This document shows positions 55,721 to 64,000 of a DNA stretch of 64,000 nt, one piece after another. Each line of letters starts with the position of its first letter. Position 1 is the first letter of the stretch. Source of the stretch: Bradysia coprophila (lineage: Eukaryota; Arthropoda; Insecta; Diptera; Sciaridae); assembly GCF_014529535.1 (NCBI RefSeq), contig NW_023503409.1:10044390-10108389 (forward strand), given 5' to 3'. The position numbers and the translations under genes were made by a program. The notes under the pieces are model-generated. The model was given only the letters and a program-made list of their open reading frames with translations. It made no database searches and had not been told where the DNA came from.

Positions 55721-56650
55721 TTAGAAATTGACACAAACGACTTTTATTACATCAGCTGCATCGTAAATAGACCGTGTGCAGTATAAATAATTTATTTTTA
55801 ATTGCTGTCGATTATTATTCTGTAGAACAAAAGTATGAACAGAATATCTGAAAAATGTCTGATTGATTTTATATCTCACTTTAAAATCTGTAATTTGATT
55901 GAAACTAAAAGGATATCCGAACCATTCTAATTCATTCTAATTGGATTCTCACTAAGATTCTAATAAGTGGGATGGCATCGGGATGGCAACAATATTTTTC
56001 AATAATTTCTATAAAAAAATTAAATATTTTTTTTCAATGGTTTTCATGGTAAATCTTCTTTTTATTGAAATATGAAACTTTTTTCTCAAAATCGCACATA
56101 TTGTTGAATAATAGGAGCAAAACTCTATTTGTTTTAGTCGATAACAGATCTTTTCAATTGGACTTTCGATTTTTATTTCCTCACTGAATAATACAATTAA
56201 CTCATGCAATGGGTGGTCTGTATTTTCAGCTTTTTGATTTTTCGCCACCCTAAGCTGTTTCGGATCGGAGAACGGTCTGAAAAATAGTTTTTCGAGGTAT
56301 TTGAAGTACTAGAATTTTTTGTGGACCGGCCTCTCTCACGCTCTCTAAATCTAAACTGTAGTAAATCGAAAGAACAGCCAAAGTTTTCCAAATATTTGTA
56401 ATTGTAAATAATTCATAAAAAGACAAAAAATGGTTGTAACTCCAGATTTGCCAGAAAAAAAATTAACACTTTTTGCTCTGATATGCATGCATAAAATTCA
56501 TAGTTGTGCATAAGAAAAAAATACGGCGCAATGCGTTTTTATAACAAATCAGTTATAAAGAGTAGAAAAAATTGTTTTTTAAAAATATTTAAAATATCTT
56601 GAAACGAGCACATCCAACGTGCATTTTAAATTTCGAATGTATCCACCATC
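55721..56650. other. intergenic, no gene seen
   Basis: AT-rich; nothing recognised. The 3'UTR of the shorter Tudor paralog would lie near 56600. Confidence 0.45.
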
Positions 56651-58796
56651 TTACAATCTGTGGTCCGATGTTGTCCTTTCGCCGGAGCTATGTCGTACAC
56701 CCAAATGATTCAAAATCATTTGCATTTGCGCGCTGTCGTTCTTGAGTTTAGGTGCGCGTGCAGCTGGTAACCTTAATGGGCTTGGTACCATATATTCTCC
56801 ATGATTTTTGATGACATGATTCGAAATTTCAAAACTTTCCCACAGTAAAGACATCCATCTGATGTTGTTAATCTGTATATGCGAGATTAGCCAACGTAAT
56901 TGATGGGCGAGTTGTCCGTTAGCAATTCGTTGTAAGTGACCATTCATCGAGCTTGACCATGATTTATCCACCTGAGTGGTATCTACGTGTCTACGATGCA
57001 CAACTTGCTGTTCACGGAACTTCGACAGCGGCAAGCTTAATTGCAACAAACGGAATGACAAATCCAAGACTGGGCTTTCTTCTACGTCAACCAAATTGAC
57101 CAACGTGGTGCCATTAATAGTTCCGAATCTGCTCACTTGAAATTTACGTCGATCACCATTTGATTGCTCCGCCAAAAATTCGAATAAGTCTTTAACCGTC
57201 CTGACTGCTTTGAGTGACTCGAAGCCGAGTATGCAGCAGGGTATCGCTTGCTTCGGCATCAGCAGAAATTCGTTGCCAATTTCCTTCAACTTATTGATCT
57301 CAATCCTCAGTTCGATGCCATAATCAACGAATCTGGTCAATGCGTCCTTTCTGCCGATGTTCAGGATTTCAGCCCGATACCATTCCGAATCGTTCTTATA
57401 CGAAGCTGCACAAGCCATACCGATTTGGGGCTTGAGAATTGCTGGTGCAGTCGTACAGTAATTACATAGTCTATCCATCATGGCGTCGTATTCGGCAATG
57501 CTTGTGGTTAGCTGCACAGAGAATAGTGTTGGTGATTCCACATAACGGATTACAACGAAATCCCCACCTTTCAGAGATGTTGGACAAGCGAATTTAGGCA
57601 TTTCATATGTCGTGGATGGTGTTTCGTCTTGATGGGTTGAAGGCAGACTTTTCGCCACCAACTCACTCATTTCGTTGAGAATTTCATCGAGTTTTCTATT
57701 CGATTCCTCGATGTCGTCGAACTGTTTGTCAAAACTATTGGGTGCCGGAACACTTAGAGATTTTGTTGTTTCCTCATTTTCCGCAAAAAATACGCCATCG
57801 ACGAACAGCTGCACGACTGCCGGATTAGATTCCTCAGAAACGAATTTCATTTCGTACACATCGTCCCGCGATAAACTGTCAAATTTCTCAATCAGCCGCG
57901 GACTGAATGTTCCATGCTTCGATTCGAGACGACAAAGAATGGCCAAACGTTTGAGGTGTTGAACATTGTCGGGCAGCTTTCGTAGATCGGTTGAAATCGC
58001 CTTGTTCCCGTAGTCAATGTAGTGGACGGTTGCACCTGAAATAATTTTTGTTTCGGTTCAGAATCAGACGATGAGTTTTCCAGCATTGAAACAAACCTTT
58101 GTCATCCGATGATAAGATAATGCCTCGATAGTAACTGCCATCGAAAAGAGCTGCACACATCTGGCCAATCAGCGTCTTATTGAAGACAGCCCATGTAGGT
58201 GCAGGTTTCAACAGAACTTCAATTCGATCCAATTCGCTCTGATTGCTCTCCAATTGTATGTAAAACTGTTCCGGCGATCCATCAACAATGAAAGCCTTAA
58301 ATGGTTCCTGTTCCTTGATAACTGTCGCTCCAGTTTGGGGTATGTCATCCCGTTGTGTTTTGCATGGTACGATGGAATCGTCACGTTCTTCTTTACTCGA
58401 ATGGTGAAGTTGAATGTCACCTTCTTGGCTGGAGTTATTGATTTCGGAGCTAGTTCTTGAAACGGTATAAACCGAAGTGGCTGAGTCGTGCGCTATGACA
58501 TCAACTTGTTTGGCGATTTCCTTCAACATCTTGACATGGCCCGGTAGAATTTCGAAAGACTCCGGGTCTGACGAGAACATGTGGTAATAGTCCTTGTCAT
58601 TCGCACCAGGCGGGATGTACATCCACATTTTCGTTCGAGCGAACGTCTCGAGCGATTTCAAGTCTTCGTCGGTTAGCGCTTTAACGCTTAATGCGTTGTC
58701 AAAACCACGCAATCTCAACAGATTTTTCACATAAGTCGGAATAGTGCATCTCACTTGAGCCTCAACTAGATTCCAGAACGCTTCGCCTGAAGTCAT
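56651..58796 (-). CDS. shortened Tudor paralog with replaced C-terminus
   Basis: Exons 58796-58097 and 58035-56651 give 694 residues. Residues 1-575 match the start of the six-Tudor protein: N-terminal helical domain and two Tudor units (YIDYGN, FVDYGI), with conservative changes and a short N-terminal deletion (CATDD). After KFRE it leaves the paralog and continues 119 residues to a stop. This tail (56651-57010, with QRIANGQLAHQLRWLISHIQ and LLWESFEISNHV) is open, normal in composition and unrelated to Tudor sequence. I do not recognise it; capture of an exon from another host gene is likely. The intact frame suggests it is expressed or very young. Confidence 0.88.
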
Positions 58797-59095
58797 GTTG
58801 GAACGATTAACGTATTGCCAAAAAAATCCAAGTTCTTTTCACACAACTCTACACACATTAAAGAGAAAATGATCAATAAATGAAGTTAGTTTGAGCATCT
58901 ACGAAATAAATTACAATCAACCGCCAAACGTCGATCACCGAAAAATTGGAGGAAATTGTGCAATCGACTGAAATGCTTCACTCACTCGTGGCTGTTTCAA
59001 TTATGAATAGAACCTAGAACTACCACATGATTGAATTGAATCAGACAGATCAATATGATGAGATGGTATTTGTTTCAGTCGTTTCACGAGCGTCA
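57011..59095 (-). repeat. segmental duplication, member 2
   Basis: Matches 37530-39690, covering two Tudor exons, the intron between them and about 300 bases upstream of the ATG, ending at GTCGTTTCACGAG. The promoter region was therefore copied with the gene. Confidence 0.92.
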
Positions 59096-59143
59096 AAACT
59101 TTTTTCTAAATTCAGTGACGAAAGATAAAATTTCGTTGTCTTA

Positions 59144-59238
59144 CAGTGAACGACATCTCAAATTTTTCTGAGAATTTTATTGTGTCATTGCAAATTCACA
59201 ATGACATTCTATGAAAAAAAATGAGATGTCGTTCACTG
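59144..59238. mobile_element. 95-bp TA-flanked MITE, family member 1
   Basis: CAGTGAACGACATCTCA at the left and its complement at the right, flanked by TA (59142-59143 and 59239-59240). Shares the core AGAATTTTATTGTGTCATTG with 61074-61197. Confidence 0.9.
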
Positions 59239-59470
59239 TAATTGAGAAAAACATTGATGCACCTCAATGACAAACGACAATCATTATAACTCTCGCTCCA
59301 ATGTTAATGTATTGAGATTTTGGAAGCTTTCACTAATGAATCAAATTCTAATTTAAAACAAATTTCTCCCCTCCCCAGCGATGGGTCGGCTGTGTCTGGT
59401 TTATGGTTATTTACTTGCTAATGCGTCGAAAACCGTACTTTTCGTGTGTCAAGCATGTAAAATCCATTAC

Positions 59471-59591
59471 ATAACTCGGTATAAAAAGATGAAAAGTCTC
59501 GTTTTCGTGTGCTCATTGACCTCGACTTCGCCTCGGATCAACAAAATTCACACGAAAACTCTTTACTTTTCAACTTTTTATCCCCAGTTAT
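59471..59591. mobile_element. 121-bp hairpin MITE
   Basis: ATAACTCGGTATAAAAAGAT.. pairs with ..CTTTTTATCCCCAGTTAT. Inner arms are CGTTTTCGTGTG / CACACGAAAAC. A half copy is in the Trp-rich gene intron at 2259-2334. Confidence 0.8.
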
Positions 59592-61073
59592 AAAAGTTTT
59601 CTCACCTGAACTGTCATCAGAGATAGCCTCAACAAAACGACATCGTCTCACTCGTCGTGGATTGAAAATCATAAAATTAAATTTATTATTTACCCAAAAA
59701 GTGATAAGAAATTCGAGGGGGAAACGACAATAAAAAAAATCTTGTCCCACCGTTCGACCATTCGCCCATATTATTCGCCCGAACCCTATCCCACCATTGG
59801 CTAGTGTTATTTCCCCCTCGGAGAAATTAATATTCTTGAGCCGATAGTAAATTATTAACGGCTCTCAGACGTGGCTGATCAAATTGTCACTTACCTTAAT
59901 CGAAAGCCAACGATCCATTTATACCTCATATGATTCAATTTACCTTCGTTTTGTGAATTTCTTTGTGATCTTCGTACATTCCCATGAAGAATCGCCAAGA
60001 AAAATCGACAAAGTATGAAGAAACGTCAAGAAAACAGGGCTTATTATTGGAAATTTTTAAAGAATTTTTTAAGAATTTTTAAGAATTTTTGAGAATTTTA
60101 GGAATTTGTAAGAATTTTTAGGAATTTTTAGGAATTTTTTAAGAATTTTGTTGATTTTTGCTGTAAAAAGATAAGTTCATGCAAATTTACGTATCTAAGT
60201 CAATTTTTATATCTCAATTACGATTATAAAATCGAACAATTCAAAATTCAATTTTATCGCATGAAGTTGTGTCTGATACGATTTCGACTGATGAAGTCAC
60301 CTCTGATTGTCAAAGCGACAAAAAACCATTAATTAATGTGACCTCGCTTGTCTGACTAAGTTTTCCAATAATTGCAGTCCCAGTTTTCTTACCATTTTTG
60401 AATAAGCTTGTGTTTTTAAGAACACAAAATTATATTCAGATGAAAAAGCGATGCAATAATGGTCTATTTGCCACATCATTGATTGTGTATCTCTTTTACT
60501 TTCACTGGCCGTTTAGAAAACTCAAAATTAATTTAATTTTCTGAATAAACAAAGAGAGCTCTGAGTTGAAGGTTCAGCAAGCGATGTTTTACACCCGATA
60601 AATATGAGTCTACTAAAAAGCACTCGAAAGGTGGCATATTTCTTACCTACCTCGGTGAATTACTGCCCTCGCTTCGCTCTGGTCGCAATATTTACATTCG
60701 TTCAAATGTTCCCTTTCATAAGTTTATAAGCATGTGAAAAATTCTTTTAAGAATATAATTTCACGCAAAAATTGTCTTAGATTCCAGATTACTAGTCCAA
60801 TAAAAATCCAATCTTCGAACTTCACTACCCACTAGTCGGAACCACCAGAAAATATTTAATGTCATGTAAATCCATGCTTAAACTTACTTTCAAAACTCAC
60901 TTTTCTGAACTACGACCGAATGAAGTTTTATAAGACCCATGTATACCTAAACTACCTAAACCCTTATCTCTATAAACAATATGGACAGCTTTTCGTATCA
61001 TATAATTAAATTTCGGCTTTCAGTGATTTCATGTGTATTTTATGTAAACTCAATTTCTAGAGCATAATAACTA
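59592..61073. other. intergenic with AAGAATTTTT microsatellite at 60050-60145
   Basis: No gene. The GGGCTTATTATT.GGAA block at 60037-60053 recurs inverted at 61662-61677, each next to an AAGAATTTTT tract, so 60025-61690 may be an old foldback unit. Confidence 0.5.
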
Positions 61074-61197
61074 CAGTGAACGACATCTCAAATGTCTCAC
61101 TGTCAAATTTTTCTGAGAATTTTATTGTGTCATTGCAAATTCACAATGACATTCTCTGAAAAAAATGACAGTGAGACATTTGAGACGTCGTTCACTG
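61074..61197. mobile_element. 124-bp TA-flanked MITE, family member 2
   Basis: Same ends and core as 59144-59238 and flanked by TA (61072-61073 and 61198-61199). The arms are 14-15 bases longer on each side (GTCTCACTGTCA). Confidence 0.9.
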
Positions 61198-61878
61198 TAC
61201 TCAACCAACCAAAAAAAAATTTCGTGGCAATAAAAAGAAAAGAAGTTGTGTATAGAATTACTCCCATCTCACTACTTCAATATTGCCCATCTACGAACTT
61301 AACGTCATGATTTTCATTCTCCATCGATTAAAAACAAAATTTTGAAAATCGGTAAAGAATTACTTGAGTTATCGCGGAAGCAAGTGTACGGACGTTTTCT
61401 GTATTTAACGTTTTATGCCAATGTAGAACATTTTCAAAATATCATATTGAACCTAGCGTTACGTACATTAAGGTTATTTTCTGTCATAAAACCCTGACTT
61501 TCATATTAAATACAAAATATTTTTGAATTTTTTTAAAGAATTTTTTAAGAATTTTTTAGAATTTTTAAGAATTTTTAAGAATTTTGAGAAATTTTTAAGA
61601 ATTTTTAAGAATTTTGAGAAATTTTAGAATTTTTTTAAGAATTTTTAGAATTTTGAGAACTGAAATTCCAAATAATAAGCCCTGAGAAAAATCACCGAAG
61701 TGTGAAGAAACGCCCAGAAACATAAAGATTCGAAAATCTGTTTTTACGGTGTTTCTTCGCAACTTTGCCGATTTTTCTTGGCGTTTCTTCACACTTTGGC
61801 CATTTTTCCTAGCGTTTCTTCACACTCTGTCGATTTTTCGTGGCGATTAAACAAATCAACCAAATATGATGATGATTA
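61198..61878. other. intergenic with AAGAATTTTT tract and GTTTCTTCACACT motifs
   Basis: A 61525-61660 microsatellite of AAGAATTTTT type is followed by several copies of a motif like TTTTTCTTGGCGTTTCTTCAC in both orientations (61687-61850). No coding signal. Confidence 0.55.
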
Positions 61879-62110
61879 TGTTCGATCCTAGGGAATTTAT
61901 CCTTTCACAAAAGGTGGTGAAAAGGTGTTGGGTTCGATCCTAAGAAAATTATACTTTCACGAAAAGTAACGTTAAGTTAAGGCGTTATGTTTGATCCTAG
62001 GGAATCTATAATTATACGAAAGGTGACGCAAAGGCGTTATGTACGATCTTATGGAAACTATCCTTTTACGAAAGGTAACGTAAAGGCGTTTTATTCGATC
62101 CTAAAGACGT
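61879..62110. repeat. tandem repeat, four units of about 52-58 bp
   Basis: Each unit has TTCGATCCTAGGGAA..ATCCTTTTACGAAAGGT and AACGTAAAGGCGTT with changes. The same words occur inside the foldback element at 41322-43232. Confidence 0.85.
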
Positions 62111-63029
62111 TTTAACTGATTTTTGTAGTGCGTCGAAAGAGATTTAATGCGTACTTCAGTCTTATTTAAGCAATCAAAAATGCATTTTTCACTTTGGCGT
62201 CACTTAACACTTTGGCGATTTTTCTTTAAAATTCATCAGTTTTGGTTGATTTGTTAAATCGCGAAGAAAAAACGTCAGTATGTGAAGAAACGCTAAGAAA
62301 TATCGCCAAAGTGTTGAGAAACTTCAAGCAAAAGTGCTTCGGATGACAGCTGCCAAGTAGAGTACTATTTTGTCTTAAAAAAAATCAGATTTTTTTCCAG
62401 TGCCAAAATTTGTTTGATTCACTGTCCAGTTTTAGTACTCTATTTAGAGTACCACTAATGCTTGAAGTGCGTTGAAAGAATTGAACATTTGTCTTCATAG
62501 CGCTTCTTCACTCTTTGGAGATTTTTCTTGGCGTCTCTTCACATTCTGACGATTTTTCTTGGTGATTTAACAAATCAACACGCCAAAATGTGAATCCCCA
62601 AAAGGATGATTTGACTTTGGCGATACTGTAAGGCTATTCTTCCTATCGTATCGAGCAATCAACGAGCTCAAACTTGTTCTTCACGTTCTATCATCCTTCT
62701 GTTATCCCGTCTGACAAATTGTGTTAGCGTATTGCGATAGGTTATACCAAGTTCAGTTAAATGTGTCGCATCGATCATAGAGCTAACGATTCCGAACTAA
62801 TATAAAGACAAACAGATTGAATGAATTATCGTAACAAGATTGCCGTTTTCCCTCGCAGTCGAATGATTGAAAAATCCAGACATTTTCTACGTAGCAGTAA
62901 AGCGGCCAGACGCTAGCGTAGCTTGAAACTGAAAGTGGTTTTATCGGGGATCTTCGAATTTCTTCGATTTACTTCAAATTTTCACCACGATTCAACGTTC
63001 ACTAATTGCTTCTTATCGAGGACATATTT
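62111..63029. other. intergenic with repeat 62345-62475
   Basis: The 62345-62475 stretch is related to 26105-26250. More CTTTGGCGATTTTTCTTGG motifs occur at 62140-62620. No gene. Confidence 0.5.
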
Positions 63030-63710
63030 AGACCCGTACGAAGTACTGGGGTCTTATAGGTTTACGCATACGTTTGTAACACGTCGAATTGGACTCCCTG
63101 AGTAAGGGGAAACCTATTGTGGTTGTCTAGAGATGCCAAATCCGCGAAAAAAAAAATGTCCGTCTGTCTGTCCGTCTGTCTGTCTGCACGATAACTTGAG
63201 TAAAACGCATCCGATTTTGAAAATTCTTTTTTTTTCCGTTTGGTAATGTCAAAAGACAGGCTAAGTTCGAAGATGAGTGATTTTGGATCGACCCCTCCCG
63301 AGCTGTGGCCCAATAAGTGCCAATAAGTTAAACTTGTAAGTGATACGTCAAATAAAAGGTATTTACAATACCGATCGACAAAAAGTTTATGGAAATCGGA
63401 TGACCGACTCGTGAGTTAGACCCCTTGGTGTGGAACAGGCACAGGGCGGCAAGCAGTTTTTGCTTGTAGGTCGGCCACATTTGAACATATTTCGTCTGTT
63501 TTAGCTTTATTAGATAGGTATTGACCGTACCAATCAGGGAATTTTTTTTTTATGAAATTATGTTCTCCGGAGCGTGAGCTAGGTCTCTTGGAGTGAGCTC
63601 TTATCTGGCTACTCGGAAGTACAGTGAACGTGGTGTATTTTGACAATATCTCGAGTAAATTTTGACCGAATTTCATGAATTTTTTTTGTTTGAAAGGTAT
63701 TAACGAATGT
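63030..63710 (+). repeat. long repeat family, divergent copy 3
   Basis: Begins AGACCCGTACGAAGTAC and has the (GTCTGTCC)n tract. The conserved words CTTGAGTAAA.C..ATCCGATTT and AGGCTAAGTTCGAAGATG follow in the same order as in copies 1 and 2, but the 146-bp array is absent. Confidence 0.75.
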
Positions 63711-64000
63711 AAAGCGTCGGTATTATTTCCGGTCTTCTAACAAAATGGCTGCCGGCGGCCATATTGGATTTTAGTAAAATTGAAGTATATTGGGGAAAAT
63801 GGTACTAAGAGAGTTTCTGTTAACATGGAAATAATGTGTTAAGTGTGAGGGGTTTCAGGGATTCCATATATGGACATCTATATATACCTATATACAGCTA
63901 TATTGAGCTATATACAGGCATATAGAGCTATATAAAAGCATATATTTATCTGTGAAATGTTTATTTATAGTGAAATATAGTTAAATATAGCGGTATATAG
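63711..64000. repeat. low-complexity TATA-rich repeat at window end
   Basis: From about 63866 degenerate units such as GCTATATACAG and GCATATAGA run to the edge. Confidence 0.7.

Overview
The window is eukaryotic nuclear DNA from an insect, most likely a lower dipteran; a fungus-gnat-like fly is my guess. It is AT-rich, its genes are split by short introns (about 50-90 nt, GT..AG), and its intergenic DNA is full of small inverted-repeat transposons. The species guess is inference. Insect nuclear DNA is supported by the gene families and splice structure.

Layout: (1) 1-410, end of a tRNA-derived SINE. (2) 1943-4068 (+), an eight-exon gene for a secreted Trp/Lys-rich protein built from an eight-residue repeat. 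(3) 6565-7833, a dense block of foldback elements. (4) 8427-10272 (+), mitochondrial processing peptidase alpha subunit, four exons. (5) 12033-13271, two foldback DNA transposons. (6) 13831-24042 (+), glutaminase, with two alternative first exons and a large TE-filled intron. (7) 24228-24308, a decayed Tudor-gene fragment. (8) 26291-33024, two copies of one long repeat family around a frameshifted F-box/LRR gene. (9) 33466-34100, a decayed copy of one glutaminase exon and its 3'UTR. (10) 34319-39325 (-), an intact six-Tudor gene. (11) 39789-43232, large foldback elements. (12) 45256-46563 (-), a secreted prepro-protein with a coiled coil and hydrophobic tail. (13) 48090-48798, TTAA-type and other MITEs. 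(14) 51448-55720, a head-to-head palindrome of two 5'-truncated Penelope-like retroelements, one arm carrying a nested DNA transposon. (15) 56651-58796 (-), a shortened Tudor paralog ending in an unrelated 119-residue tail. (16) 59100-64000, MITEs, tandem repeats and a third member of the long repeat family, with no gene seen.

How it fits together: MPP-alpha and glutaminase are mitochondrial housekeeping genes. The Tudor genes belong to a family that typically binds methyl-arginine on Piwi-type proteins. The glutaminase and Tudor loci share duplicated flanks. A Tudor remnant lies just 3' of glutaminase, and a glutaminase remnant lies just 3' of the full Tudor gene. This suggests duplication of a convergent gene pair followed by reciprocal decay. 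The Tudor 5' half, with its promoter region, was then copied again about 19 kb away and acquired a new C-terminus.
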